Counted from the first letter of the stretch, positions 1 to 8,372 are shown. The stretch is 27,069 bases of DNA from JACRBK01 sp964427955 (GCA_964427955.1 CAYRWY010000026.1:1-27069), one strand, 5' to 3'. The notes: generated by a model from the sequence alone, not told the origin. Program-made: numbers and translations.

Positions 1-338
1 GTAAAAAGCTGCACCAACCCCGGCACCGTTTCGTTGTACTCTACCAACCTCTGCAAAGAAGCGAGGAGATCTCCTCTTTCACCGAGCAGGGAGGGATTGA
101 AGCGTTCCCGATTCACTCGATCACGCTCTGCCAGCACGGCCATCAATAAATGGGTTTTGCTGGGGAAGTGATGTAACAGGCCGGGTTCGGACAGATTGGC
201 GGCTTTGGCAATATCAGCCATTTTAGCGCCGTGATACCCCTGTTGGGCGAAAAATTCTGAGGCTGCCTGAATGATTTTTTCTTTGCTGGCGCGAGTGCGT
301 TCAGCCTGTGTGCGTCGAGTCATTTGTGGTTTGGACAT
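1..338 (-). CDS. TetR/AcrR family transcriptional regulator, 3' end outside window
   Basis: Reading the reverse complement from 338 gives an open frame of about 112 residues running off the window edge. It starts MSKPQMTRRTQAERT and continues into a TetR N-terminal helix-turn-helix: a Q-A-A/E-F-F-A-Q-Q-G-Y-H-G-A stretch, M-A-D-I-A-K-A-A recognition region and G-L-L-H-H-F-P-S-K-T-H-L. It is clearly a paralogue of the regulator at 2976-3578; both share VEYNETVPGLVQLFT in the ligand-domain start. The protein should be a DNA-binding repressor; its ligand is unknown. The start at 338 is preferred over the in-frame ATG at 323 because a TATAAT box lies six bases upstream and the other regulator begins in the same way. 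It is divergent from the kinase/MATE pair and probably represses it and itself. Confidence 0.88.
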   Translation of the reverse strand, partial: MSKPQMTRRTQAERTRASKEKIIQAASEFFAQQGYHGAKMADIAKAANLSEPGLLHHFPSKTHLLMAVLAERDRVNRERFNPSLLGERGDLLASLQRLVEYNETVPGLVQLF

Positions 339-344
339 GCCCCT

Positions 345-350
345 ATTATA
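345..350 (-). promoter_or_regulatory. -10 box (TATAAT) of the divergent TetR gene, leaderless layout
   Basis: The minus strand reads a perfect TATAAT from 350 down to 345, followed by AGGGGC and the ATG at 338. Transcription from such a box would begin at or next to the start codon, so the mRNA is probably leaderless. No good -35 is seen near 368-373. The paralogous regulator at 2976 has the same layout. Confidence 0.6.
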
Positions 351-447
351 CGCTCTCTGGTCGTATCGAAAAGAATGTACGGGTTTTGGGAGCAGTCCAA
401 AAAGGTCAGGTATCTGGAGGCTGTTGATACCCCGGACTCCATTTACC

Positions 448-463
448 TACCTTGTATTAGGTA
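448..463. promoter_or_regulatory. Putative TetR operator, TACCT-N6-AGGTA
   Basis: A 16-bp inverted repeat TACCT-N6-AGGTA lies between the divergent TetR gene and the kinase gene. A wider alternative palindrome (TTACCTA-N8-TAGGTAA, 443-464) overlaps it. The same sequence occurs on the opposite strand at 2929-2944 in front of the second TetR gene: the shared core is CTACCTT-N5-AGGTAAGT. The site overlaps the likely -35 element of the kinase promoter, so binding would block RNA polymerase. Confidence 0.6.
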
Positions 464-480
464 AGTTTTCAAAGTAAAAT
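452..480 (+). promoter_or_regulatory. Putative promoter of the kinase-MATE pair
   Basis: TTGTAT (452-457) and TAAAAT (475-480) are separated by 17 bp, matching sigma-70 type spacing. The -35 is inside the TACCT-N6-AGGTA operator. The predicted transcript starts near 487 and gives a short leader before the ATG at 523. Confidence 0.45.
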
Positions 481-522
481 CATTCTATCACCCCAAAATT
501 GTTAGCGAAAATGAGGAATGCT

Positions 523-1500
523 ATGGAAAGCAAAACCAAAAATAGAAAGTCGCGCGAGCAGGTTGCCCGGATGGTTGAAAAGGCTTTTGGCGGAATTACC
601 CTGGCTGGCGGCGAAGAAGCCGTAATCGAATTAAAGGACGGGTGGTTCAATGCGGCGTATAACGTCCGCCTGTCTGACGGCAGAGAGGTGATCCTCAAGA
701 TCGCGCCGCCCCCCGGCGCCGAAGTACTGACTTATGAAAAGGACATTATGATCACCGAAGTAGCGTCCATGCGCCGGGCCTCTGAGAACCCGGCGATTCC
801 TGTGCCAGAAATATATTCCTTTGACACCGGCCAAGACCTGTGCGACTCGAACTATTTCTTTATGGAGAAGCTGGCCGGAGATAACTACGAACACGTCAAA
901 CAAAACTTACCCCCGGAACTACAGGCGCAAATCGACCAGAGTATTGGCCGGATCATCCGGGAAATCAACAGTTTTTCGGGGACGTATTTCGGCTACGAGG
1001 GCAACAGTGCCCTGCGCGCGGCGACCTGGAAGGACGCGTTCATCACCATCATGGAGTCGGTGCTGGAAGACGGCTTGAGAAAAAACGCCGAGTATGGCTT
1101 CAGCGTTGACGATCTCCGCGCGGCAATCCTCAAACACGCCCCGGCCCTGGAGGCTGTCACCACGCCCCAATTGGTCCATTGGGATGCCTGGGACCTGAAT
1201 TTCTTTGTGAAAGACGGCCAGGTGAGCGGCATCCTAGATTTTGAGCGGGCGCTGTGGGCCGATCCCCTGATGGAAGCCCAGTTCCGGGCGTTAGCCTTTG
1301 GGGGTGTCTCCGAGAGCCTGAAGGGCTATGGCAAGACCACCTTCACACACGAGGAGGATGAACGATGCTACCTGTATACCCTGCACCTCGCTCTGGTGAT
1401 GAAAACGGAATGCTATTACCGGAATTATGATACGGATTTTGTCAGCAACCTGGGGCTGCAACTGATCGCCTCCAGCATGAAATGGCTACAGGAGCACTAA
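523..1500 (+). CDS. APH-fold phosphotransferase (aminoglycoside phosphotransferase family kinase)
   Basis: The 325-residue product has the aminoglycoside/choline kinase-like fold. Visible signatures are the ATP-binding lysine in a V-I-L-K-I-A strand, the catalytic loop with H219, D221 and N226 (Brenner-type HxDxxxxN), and the metal-binding D239 in ILDFERALWADP. ATG 523 is chosen because GAGGA lies five bases upstream; ATG 511 and TTG 499 are possible longer starts. The substrate cannot be read from sequence; members phosphorylate antibiotics, sugars, choline or other small molecules. It sits six bases before a MATE efflux gene and between two TetR regulators, which suggests an inducible detoxification unit (modify and export). 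A drug-resistance role is inference only. Confidence 0.85.
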   Translation: MESKTKNRKSREQVARMVEKAFGGITLAGGEEAVIELKDGWFNAAYNVRLSDGREVILKIAPPPGAEVLTYEKDIMITEVASMRRASENPAIPVPEIYSFDTGQDLCDSNYFFMEKLAGDNYEHVKQNLPPELQAQIDQSIGRIIREINSFSGTYFGYEGNSALRAATWKDAFITIMESVLEDGLRKNAEYGFSVDDLRAAILKHAPALEAVTTPQLVHWDAWDLNFFVKDGQVSGILDFERALWADPLMEAQFRALAFGGVSESLKGYGKTTFTHEEDERCYLYTLHLALVMKTECYYRNYDTDFVSNLGLQLIASSMKWLQEH

Positions 1501-1506
1501 CCGTCG

Positions 1507-2883
1507 ATGACCGGCTCATCCAGGGTCGAACGGTTGGGTACGGAAAAGATCGGCAAGCTCCTGTGGGAAATGTCTTCCCAGACCACGCTTTCACTGCTGG
1601 TCTATGCCATCTATAGCCTCACCGACACCTACTTCCTTTCGGTGGGCATTAATTCGAAGGCGGCTGCCGGGGCGTCGATCATCTCACCGGTGCTGATCGC
1701 GCTGGGCGGCGTGGCAACCACAGTCGGAGCGGGCGGCGCCTCGGTGGTTTCACGGGCGCTCGGCGAAGCCAACTCGGAGAAAGCCTCGCGGACTATCGCC
1801 AATACCTTCCTGATCTTCTGGACCGCCGCGATCTCGATCACGGTGTTCGGCGCGCTGTTCATCCGGCCCATTGTCTACCTGCTGGGGGCGACGGACAGCG
1901 TGGCCCCCTACGCCATCGAATATGGTCGAATCATCTTCCTGGGCGCGCTCACCAGCACTGGCTACTCGGCTATCGTCCGGGCCGACGGCAATATCCGCTA
2001 CTCCACCGCGATGTGGATCATTCCCGTGAGCACCAATATCGTTTTGTGCTGGCTGCTCATCATCGTGCTGAACATGGGCATCTCCGGGGCGGCCCTGGCC
2101 ACCGTGACCGGGCAGGCTGTCTCCGCCGGGATGAGCATCTATTTCTTCTTTTTCAGAAGGAACCGGTCATACCAGATCAAGGCAGCCTACTTCAAACCGG
2201 ATAGGACGATCATGGGCGAAGTCATCCTCATCGGGTTTCCCTCGTTCGCGAAAAGCTTCAGCGCCAGCCTGATGGTGATCATCACCAACAATTTGCTGAA
2301 GCAGATCGGCGGAGACAGCGCGCTGAGCGTGTTCGCCATCATCAACCGGCTGTATTCAAGCCTGAACACCCCCCAGATCGGCATCGTACAGGGGATGCAG
2401 CCGATGGTGGGGTACAACTTCGGCCAGAGGAAATTTGACCGGGTACGGCGGACCATGACCTATTCGCTCCGCTCGTCCGTTGGCTATGGGCTGCTCGTCG
2501 GGAGTCTCTGCCTGCTCATTCCGGCTACTCTGATTGGGCTACTTTCAAAGGAATCTGACATCATCGCCGCTGGACAGGTCGCCATGAGAATCATGGCGTT
2601 CGCCTGTCCGCTGGCCGGCATATCGGTGATGGTCGCCGCGTATTTCCAGTCTACCGGCAGGGCCAAAGATGCCCTGATCATTACCCTGGGCGGAATCATC
2701 CTCGTCAAACTGCCGGTACTACTGCTCGCCTCTCACCTGTTCTCGTTGAAGGGAATTTGGGCCTCGGAAGCCATTTCGGAATTTATCCTCTGCGCCATTT
2801 CCTTGTGGATGTTGCGGAGCTACCAGGAGAAGATTGGGGCCTGGGAGCGCCTGACCCACGGTCCGCAATCGGGCCTCGGCTAA
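1507..2883 (+). CDS. MATE family multidrug/toxin efflux transporter
   Basis: The 458-residue protein is of normal MATE length with about twelve hydrophobic segments and two homologous halves. The first half has the DTYFLSVG and GGASVVSRALGEAN regions; the second has NNLLKQIGGDSALSVFAIINR and QGMQPMVGYNFGQRK, a very typical MATE signature close to MepA/NorM-like members. It would exchange Na+ or H+ for cationic or amphipathic compounds across the inner membrane. The start is six bases after the kinase stop with no clear Shine-Dalgarno sequence, so translation is probably coupled. It shares the TetR-controlled promoter of the kinase. No terminator is visible before the next regulator. Confidence 0.92.
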   Translation: MTGSSRVERLGTEKIGKLLWEMSSQTTLSLLVYAIYSLTDTYFLSVGINSKAAAGASIISPVLIALGGVATTVGAGGASVVSRALGEANSEKASRTIANTFLIFWTAAISITVFGALFIRPIVYLLGATDSVAPYAIEYGRIIFLGALTSTGYSAIVRADGNIRYSTAMWIIPVSTNIVLCWLLIIVLNMGISGAALATVTGQAVSAGMSIYFFFFRRNRSYQIKAAYFKPDRTIMGEVILIGFPSFAKSFSASLMVIITNNLLKQIGGDSALSVFAIINRLYSSLNTPQIGIVQGMQPMVGYNFGQRKFDRVRRTMTYSLRSSVGYGLLVGSLCLLIPATLIGLLSKESDIIAAGQVAMRIMAFACPLAGISVMVAAYFQSTGRAKDALIITLGGIILVKLPVLLLASHLFSLKGIWASEAISEFILCAISLWMLRSYQEKIGAWERLTHGPQSGLG

Positions 2884-2928
2884 GCACGCCGGATGAAAAG
2901 ATAGGGTCACCTTGTTCCGCAAAATACT

Positions 2929-2944
2929 TACCTGAATTAAGGTA
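2929..2944. promoter_or_regulatory. Putative TetR operator, TACCT-N6-AGGTA (second copy)
   Basis: Same 16-bp inverted repeat as at 448-463, with extended identity on the reverse complement (CTACCTT-N5-AGGTAAGT). It lies just upstream of the TATAAT box of the regulator at 2976, over the -35 region, so autorepression is likely. Relative to each TetR gene the two copies are in the same orientation. Confidence 0.6.
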
Positions 2945-2962
2945 GGCAACTTGAAATGGGGG

Positions 2963-2968
2963 TATAAT
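2963..2968 (+). promoter_or_regulatory. -10 box (TATAAT) of the second TetR gene, leaderless layout
   Basis: A perfect TATAAT ends seven bases before the ATG at 2976, so the transcript should start about at the initiation codon. The upstream ATG at 2967 overlaps the -10 box itself and therefore would not be transcribed. No good -35 match is seen; the operator occupies that place. Confidence 0.6.
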
Positions 2969-2975
2969 GGATCAC

Positions 2976-3578
2976 ATGAGCGAACCACCCAAGACGAGAC
3001 GTACCCAGGCCGAGCGCACCCAACAGCGCAAAGAACAGGTAATCCGGGAAGCGATCCGCTTCTTTGGACAGAACGGCTATCACGGGGCCAGGCTGGCTGA
3101 CATCGCACGCGCCGCCGGGGTCACCGAACCCGGGCTGCTGCACCATTTTCCCAGCAAAGCCCATTTGCTAATGGAAGTGCTGGCCGAGCGTGACCGCATC
3201 GACCGGGAAAGATTCGGCCAGGCCCTGCGCGATGACTTCGCCACACCCCTCGCCCTTCTTCAGGCGCTGGTGGAATATAACGAGACTGTGCCAGGGTTAG
3301 TGCAGCTTTTTACGGTACTGGTCGCAGAGAGCGTCGACGAGAGACATCCTGGACACGAGTTCTTCAAGCAGCGGTATCAGACCCTACGGGAGCAGAGCAT
3401 CACGGTTCTGAGAGAAGCGCAGGCGCAGGGTGAGATTCGCAGTGACATCCCCGCCGAAGACCTGGTGATTATGCTGTTTGCCATGATGGACGGGCTGCAA
3501 GTGCAGTGGTTGTACGAGCCGGAACGCATCCAGATGGCGACCCTGTTTGAACAGTTTCTCAGGTTATTAAAAGCGTAA
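2976..3578 (+). CDS. TetR/AcrR family transcriptional regulator
   Basis: The 200-residue product is a full-length TetR repressor. The helix-turn-helix covers roughly residues 15-60 (IREAIRFFGQNGYHGARLADIARAAGVTEPGLLHHFPSK), and the rest is a helical ligand-binding domain ending in an amphipathic helix. The start at 2976 (MSEPPKTRRTQAERT) matches the start of the paralogue at 1-338 and the position of the -10 box; the upstream ATG at 2967 is less likely. It follows the MATE gene and precedes a GH3 glucosidase by 37 bases, with no terminator between them. It probably controls itself and perhaps the kinase/MATE unit through the shared operator. Ligand unknown. Confidence 0.9.
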   Translation: MSEPPKTRRTQAERTQQRKEQVIREAIRFFGQNGYHGARLADIARAAGVTEPGLLHHFPSKAHLLMEVLAERDRIDRERFGQALRDDFATPLALLQALVEYNETVPGLVQLFTVLVAESVDERHPGHEFFKQRYQTLREQSITVLREAQAQGEIRSDIPAEDLVIMLFAMMDGLQVQWLYEPERIQMATLFEQFLRLLKA

Positions 3579-3615
3579 GAGTAGTCGAATAATCAATGCT
3601 TTCAAAGGAGATCTT

Positions 3616-5835
3616 ATGAGCAAATCCGTATCAGTTCCGTCGGAAGCCGAAGTCGCCGCCCGCGTCGAAGCGATTCTAGGGAAAATGAGCCTCGCAGAGA
3701 AAGCCGGTCAGCTCACCCAGCTTGGCGGCGCGGATTTTCTGCCCGGTCCCAAACCCGAAGATATTATCCGCAAAGGCGGAGCCGGTTCGGTCCTGTGGGT
3801 CAACGACACCAAGAAATTCAACGCCCTGCAAAAGATCGCCGTTGAAGAAAGCCCCTCGAAGATTCCGCTGCTCTTTGCGCTGGACGTGATCCACGGCTAC
3901 CGGACCATCTTCCCCGTGCCGCTGGCGATGGCCTCGTCCTGGGACCCCGCCGTGGCCGAACAGGCGCAAGCCATCGCGGCCAAAGATGCGCGCGCCGCCG
4001 GTCTGCACTGGACCTTCGGTCCGATGCTCGACATCGCGCGGGACGTCCGGTGGGGCCGCATCGTCGAAGGCGCGGGCGAAGATCCCTGCCTGGGGGCGGC
4101 AATGGCGGCGGCCCAGGTGCGCGGCTTTCAGGGAGCCTACCCCGGCGCGCCGGATCACGTGATCGCGTGTGCCAAGCACTTCGCCGGGTACGGAGCTGCC
4201 GACGGCGGGCGTGATTACGACCCGGTCTACCTGCCCGAAGCTCAACTGCGCAACGTGTATTTCCCACCCTTCCGGGCCGCCGTGAAAGCGGGCGTCGGCA
4301 CGTTCATGAGCGCCTACATGGACCTCAACAACGTCCCCGCCAGCGGAAACCGGTGGCTGCTGCATGACGTGCTGCGCGGCGAGTGGGAGTTCCAGGGCTT
4401 CGTGGTGAGCGATGCCTTCGCCGTGGGCAACCTCGTCATCCAGGGCTTCGCGCGCGATGGTCGCGATGCCGCATTCCGCGCGTTGAACGCGGGCCTCGAC
4501 ATGGATATGGCCAGCGGCACCTATCTGGAGAACCTGGCCGGGCTGGTGGCGGACGGCACGCTGCAAGAAGCCGATCTCGACGCCGCCGTGCGGCCCATTC
4601 TGGCCATCAAGGTGCGGATGGGTCTCTTCGAGCATCCCTACGTGGACGAGGGACTGCTGGAGCAGGTCGTCACGCGGCCCGAACACCGCCAGGCGTCACG
4701 CCTGGCGGCCCAACGCTCGATGGTCCTGCTGCGCAACGAGAACGGGCTGCTGCCGCTGGCGAAGACTCTGAAGCACGTGGCTGTCATCGGCCCGCTAGCC
4801 GATTCGCAGGAGGCCACGGAAGGTTCGTGGATGGTCTTTGGCCACCAACCCGCGGCGGTGACCGTGTTGGAAGGCATCCGGGCCAGGCTGCCCGGCGCGC
4901 GCGTGGACTACGCCTCCGGGCCTGAGATCCGGCGCGATTTCCCCTCGCCGTTCGAGGACTTTGATCCGAGCAAGAAAAAGCCGGTGCAGACGCCTGAAGC
5001 CGCCGAAGCCGCCTTCCAGGAAGCGGTCGCAGTGGCGCGCGGCGCCGAGTTGGTGATCATGGTCCTGGGCGAAACGGATCTCATGGCGGGCGAAGCGGCC
5101 TCGCGCGGATCGATTGACCTGCCAGGGCGGCAGGAAGAACTGCTCAAGGCCGTGGTCGCCCTGGGCAAACCGGTGGTCCTGGTGCTGCTGAATGGCCGCC
5201 CGCTGAGCATCAACTGGGCGGCAGAGCACGTCCCGGCGATCCTCGAAGCGTGGGAACCGGGAACCGAAGGCGGGCACGCGGTGGCCGACATCCTCTTTGG
5301 GGATGCGAACCCGGGCGGCAAGCTGCCGGTGACCTTCCCGCGCAGTGGCAACCATGCCCCGCTGTACTATGCGCGCACCCTCACGCACCAGCCGGAAGAT
5401 CATTTCATGTTCCGCCCGCGCTACTGGGACAGCCCAACCGGGCCGCTCTACCCCTTCGGCTTCGGCCTGAGCTATACCACTTTCTCGATCACCAACCTGA
5501 AGCTTTCTGCGGCGCAGGTGAAGGTGGGCGGTACGCTGACCGTGACCGCCGCCGTGACCAATACCGGCAAAGTGGCGGGTGATGAAGTGGTGCAGCTCTA
5601 CATCCACCAGCGCTTCGGCACCGACTCGCGCCCGCTGCGCGAGCTGAAAGGCTTCGAGCGGGTGACGCTCCAACCCGGAGAGACCAAGACCGTCACGTTC
5701 CAACTTGGACCGGAGCAGTTGACCTACTGGAGCACCCGGGCCGGAACGTGGGTGCAGGACGCCGCGACCTTCGACGTCTGGGTGGGGTCCGACTCGCGGG
5801 CAACCCTCCAGGCGGAATTTGAAGTCGTCGGCTAA
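3616..5835 (+). CDS. Glycoside hydrolase family 3 beta-glucosidase
   Basis: The 739-residue protein has the three-part BglX-type layout: GH3 N-terminal barrel (about 20-340), GH3 C-terminal alpha/beta domain (about 370-610) and a fibronectin III-like domain (about 650-735). The catalytic nucleophile is D266 in GFVVSDAF, and the likely acid/base is E493 in AGEAASRG. KHFAGYGA and DxxRDVRWGR substrate-site motifs are present. There is no signal peptide, so it probably hydrolyses imported beta-glucosides or cello-oligosaccharides in the cytoplasm. The start is fixed by AAAGGAG seven bases upstream. It lies after the TetR gene, perhaps cotranscribed, and ends in a strong terminator. The exact sugar linkage is not readable. 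Confidence 0.95.
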   Translation: MSKSVSVPSEAEVAARVEAILGKMSLAEKAGQLTQLGGADFLPGPKPEDIIRKGGAGSVLWVNDTKKFNALQKIAVEESPSKIPLLFALDVIHGYRTIFPVPLAMASSWDPAVAEQAQAIAAKDARAAGLHWTFGPMLDIARDVRWGRIVEGAGEDPCLGAAMAAAQVRGFQGAYPGAPDHVIACAKHFAGYGAADGGRDYDPVYLPEAQLRNVYFPPFRAAVKAGVGTFMSAYMDLNNVPASGNRWLLHDVLRGEWEFQGFVVSDAFAVGNLVIQGFARDGRDAAFRALNAGLDMDMASGTYLENLAGLVADGTLQEADLDAAVRPILAIKVRMGLFEHPYVDEGLLEQVVTRPEHRQASRLAAQRSMVLLRNENGLLPLAKTLKHVAVIGPLADSQEATEGSWMVFGHQPAAVTVLEGIRARLPGARVDYASGPEIRRDFPSPFEDFDPSKKKPVQTPEAAEAAFQEAVAVARGAELVIMVLGETDLMAGEAASRGSIDLPGRQEELLKAVVALGKPVVLVLLNGRPLSINWAAEHVPAILEAWEPGTEGGHAVADILFGDANPGGKLPVTFPRSGNHAPLYYARTLTHQPEDHFMFRPRYWDSPTGPLYPFGFGLSYTTFSITNLKLSAAQVKVGGTLTVTAAVTNTGKVAGDEVVQLYIHQRFGTDSRPLRELKGFERVTLQPGETKTVTFQLGPEQLTYWSTRAGTWVQDAATFDVWVGSDSRATLQAEFEVVG

Positions 5836-5858
5836 ACTGACAGAAGTATTCCTCTCCA

Positions 5859-5911
5859 GATGCTGAACCTCGCCTCTCGTAAAGACGGAGCAAGGTTCAG
5901 CATCGTTTTTT
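5859..5911 (+). terminator. Rho-independent terminator of the GH3 gene
   Basis: A perfect 12-bp stem (GATGCTGAACCT at 5859-5870 with AGGTTCAGCATC at 5893-5904), a 22-nt loop, then G and six T residues. It begins 24 bases after the GH3 stop. There is no T tract on the other side, so it mainly serves the plus strand. Confidence 0.9.
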
Positions 5912-5934
5912 AAGTCACGCCCTCGCGTTCATCT

Positions 5935-6144
5935 TAATAGCGATTGCCCACCACCGTAATCTGCGACATGGCGGTCTTGATCTCGGCGANNNNNNNNNNN
6001 NNNNNNNNNNNNNNNNNNNNNNNNNNNNNNNNNNNNNNNNNNNNNNNNNNNNNNNNNNNNNNNNNNNNNNNNNNNNNNNNNNNNNNNNNTAATAGCGATT
6101 GCCCACCACCGTAATCTGCGACATGGCGGTCTTGATCTCGGCGA
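5935..6144. repeat. 55-bp exact duplication flanking a 100-N scaffold gap
   Basis: The 55 bases at 5935-5989 recur exactly at 6090-6144, and the 100 Ns (5990-6089) lie between them. Both copies encode the same C-terminal end of the aldo/keto reductase. This is what an unmerged overlap of two contig ends looks like when a scaffolder inserts a nominal gap, so it is probably an assembly artefact and not a biological repeat. Confidence 0.9.
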
Positions 6145-7057
6145 GATCGGCTGGCGTCAGGGTGATGGCCGCCGCTCCGAGGTTCTCTTCCAGGCGGGCG
6201 AGTTGGCGCGAGCCTGGAATGGGCACGATCCAGGGTTTTTGCGCCAGCAGCCAGGCCAGCGCAATCTGGGCTGGGGTCGCGTGCTTCTGAGAGGCGATCC
6301 GCTCCAGCAGTTCCACCACCACCCGGTTGGCCCGGATCGCTTCGGGAGTGAAGCGGGGATTGCGGCTGCGAATGTCGTTCTCGGCAAAGGTGGCGTTTTC
6401 GTCGATCTTGCCGGTCAGGTAGCCGCGGCCCAGTGGGCTGTACGGCACAAACCCGATGCCGAGTTCCTCACAGGTGGGCAGCACCGCCTCTTCGACCACG
6501 TTCCACCAGATCGAGTATTCGCTCTGGACCGCCGTGACCGGCTGCACCGCGTGGGCCCGGCGGATATGCTCGGCGCTGGGCTCGGACAGCCCGAAGTGCT
6601 TCACCTTGCCCGCCTGGATCAAATCCTTGACGGCCCCGGCCACGTCTTCGATAGGGACCTCCGGATCGACCCGGTGCTGGTAGAACAGGTCGATGGCCTC
6701 GACCTTGAGGCGCTTGAGCGACGCATCGGCCACCCGCTTGATCTGCTCCGGGCGGCTGTCCAGGCCGGATACCGGGGTAGGCCCCTGGTCGGCAGCATGT
6801 TTGAACCCGAATTTGGTCGCGATCACCACCTGTCCGCGGAAGGGGGCGAGCGCCTCGCCCACCAGTTCTTCGTTGGTGAAGGGACCGTAGACTTCCGCCG
6901 TGTCGAAAAAGGTGATGCCTCGTTCGACCGCCGCGTGCAGAAAATTGATCATCTCCGCGCGGGTGCCAATCGGCGCATCGCCAAAGGTCATACGCATACA
7001 GCCCAGCCCGAGCGCCGAAACTTCCAGACCGCTGTTGCCAAGTTTTCGTGTTTGCAT
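6090..7057 (-). CDS. Aldo/keto reductase, C-terminus touching the scaffold gap
   Basis: The protein (about 322 residues) is an NADPH-dependent aldo/keto reductase of the MQTRKLGNSGLEVSALGLGCM type, a (beta/alpha)8 barrel. The catalytic tetrad is visible: D52, Y57, K82 and H128. GGAGGAA lies just upstream of the ATG at 7057. The reading ends ...ITVVGNRY and the next codon is TA followed by N; the copy of this sequence left of the gap supplies TAA (5934-5936). So the gene is intact if the 55-bp overlap is merged, and any frame read on through the Ns to 5915 is spurious. It is the last gene of a cupin-AKR-AKR operon, 13 bases after the previous gene. The carbonyl substrate is unknown. Confidence 0.92.
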
Positions 7058-7070
7058 CTATTCCTCCGTT

Positions 7071-7931
7071 TCAGGTCGGGCGTTTTGCCTCGCCCAACAT
7101 TTTCACAATGGCCGGATCACGATGATCAAAGAAGCTGCTTTTTTTGGTGTCCAGCGCCGCTATGACCGCCATATCGGCGGGCGTGAGTTCGACATCGAAC
7201 ACGTCAAAATTCTCCACGATGCGTTCCTTATGCACCGACTTGGGAATCGCCACGACGCCGCGTTGGGTCAACCAGCGCAGAATGATTTGGGCTACCGTTT
7301 TCCCATACTTGCCCGCGATAGAACCCAGCACCTCGTTTTGGAAGATGTTGTTGCGGCCTTCCGCAAATGGCCCCCAGGATTCAATCTGAATCTGCTGTTC
7401 CTGTAGAAATTGCTGGGTTTCGATTTGCTGGTTGAACGGATGGGTTTCGATCTGGTTGACCGCCGGAACCACCTTGTTATGCACGATCAGATCCATCACG
7501 CGATCCGGGTGGAAGTTGCTGACCCCGATGGCGCGGATTCGACCTTCCCGGTACAGATCCTCCATCGCGCGCCAGGCCCCATACACATCCCCGAAAGGCT
7601 GGTGAATCAGATACAGATCCAGGTAGTCCAGTTGTAGCCGCTGCAAGGATCGTTCAAAGGCCCTCTTCGTGCTCTCGTACCCGGCATCTTGAATCCAGAG
7701 TTTGGTGGTGACAAACAATTCCGCTCTGGCTGCACCGCTGCGCTTGATGGCGCTGCCCACGGCCTCTTCATTGCCATACGCAGCGGCGGTATCAATCAGG
7801 CGGTAGCCCGTGCTGATGGCCTCATAGACGTTTCTTGCGCATTCTTCAGGATCAGGGATCTGAAAAACGCCAAACCCTAAAAGAGGCATCTTCACCCCGT
7901 TATTCAGTGTCACCGCTGGGATATCTGACAT
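7071..7931 (-). CDS. Aldo/keto reductase, 2,5-diketo-D-gluconate reductase-like
   Basis: The 286-residue product is an AKR5-like reductase: LNNGVKMPLLGFGVFQI, then D47, Y52, K77 and H110 as the catalytic tetrad, GVSNFHPDRV and the NADPH-site IPKSVHKERIVEN near the C-terminus. It reduces aldehydes or ketones with NADPH in the cytoplasm. ATG 7931 is preferred over TTG 7934 because AAGGAG lies eight bases upstream. It lies between the cupin gene (45 bases) and a second reductase of a different AKR subgroup (13 bases). The natural substrate cannot be deduced; the cupin partner suggests metabolism or detoxification of a reactive carbonyl. Confidence 0.93.
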   Translation of the reverse strand: MSDIPAVTLNNGVKMPLLGFGVFQIPDPEECARNVYEAISTGYRLIDTAAAYGNEEAVGSAIKRSGAARAELFVTTKLWIQDAGYESTKRAFERSLQRLQLDYLDLYLIHQPFGDVYGAWRAMEDLYREGRIRAIGVSNFHPDRVMDLIVHNKVVPAVNQIETHPFNQQIETQQFLQEQQIQIESWGPFAEGRNNIFQNEVLGSIAGKYGKTVAQIILRWLTQRGVVAIPKSVHKERIVENFDVFDVELTPADMAVIAALDTKKSSFFDHRDPAIVKMLGEAKRPT

Positions 7932-7976
7932 CAATCCTGCTCCTTGTCGCTGCTGAATTAGAAAGCTGAAAAGCCC

Positions 7977-8372
7977 TCACCCCTGGTATTGTTCGTCGCT
8001 GACGTGTTCCATCCAATCAACCGCCTTACCGTCGAGGTATTCCTGGATGGCGAGGTGGGTCAGCGCGGTGGTGGGCGCGGCCCCGTGCCAATGTTTTTCA
8101 CCCGGCGCGAATTGAATCACGTCGCCCGGATGGACCTCCTCGACCGGACCACCCCACCGCTGCACGCGTCCACAGCCTGCCGTGATGATCAACGTTTGTC
8201 CCAGCGGATGGCTGTGCCACGCCGTCCGCGCGCCGGGTTCGAACGTCACGCTGGCGCCGCCGACCCGCGCTGGCGCGGTGGAACTGAACAGCGGATCAAG
8301 ACGCACCGTGCCGGTAAACCATTCCGCCGGTCCCTGGCCAGAAGGTTGTGATCCGATCCTTTTGATGTCCAT
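7977..8372 (-). CDS. Cupin-domain protein, (R)-mandelonitrile lyase-like
   Basis: The 131-residue single-domain cupin starts MDIKRIGSQPSGQGPAEWFTG, a start seen widely in this family. Cupin motif 1 is GARTAWHSHPLGQTLIITAGCG and motif 2 is PGDVIQFAPGEKHWHGA; two histidines of motif 1 and one of motif 2 would bind a metal. ATG 8372 is preferred; the upstream TTG at 8396 only adds residues that the family lacks. It is the first gene of an operon with two aldo/keto reductases. Relatives are often annotated as cupins of unknown role or as mandelonitrile lyase-like; no reaction can be assigned here. Confidence 0.88.
   Translation of the reverse strand: MDIKRIGSQPSGQGPAEWFTGTVRLDPLFSSTAPARVGGASVTFEPGARTAWHSHPLGQTLIITAGCGRVQRWGGPVEEVHPGDVIQFAPGEKHWHGAAPTTALTHLAIQEYLDGKAVDWMEHVSDEQYQG

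Noticed and set aside
271..477. 68-codon plus-strand ORF
   Set aside because: It overlaps the divergent TetR gene and its promoter region, with no ribosome site or recognisable protein.
3676..4686. 336-codon minus-strand open frame
   Set aside because: Antisense to the well-supported GH3 glucosidase; composition is that of a shadow frame.
5915..5989. C-terminal extension of the aldo/keto reductase through the Ns to 5915
   Set aside because: The frame changes across the N block because gap plus duplication is 155 bases, not a multiple of three; the duplicated copy shows the true TAA after NRY.
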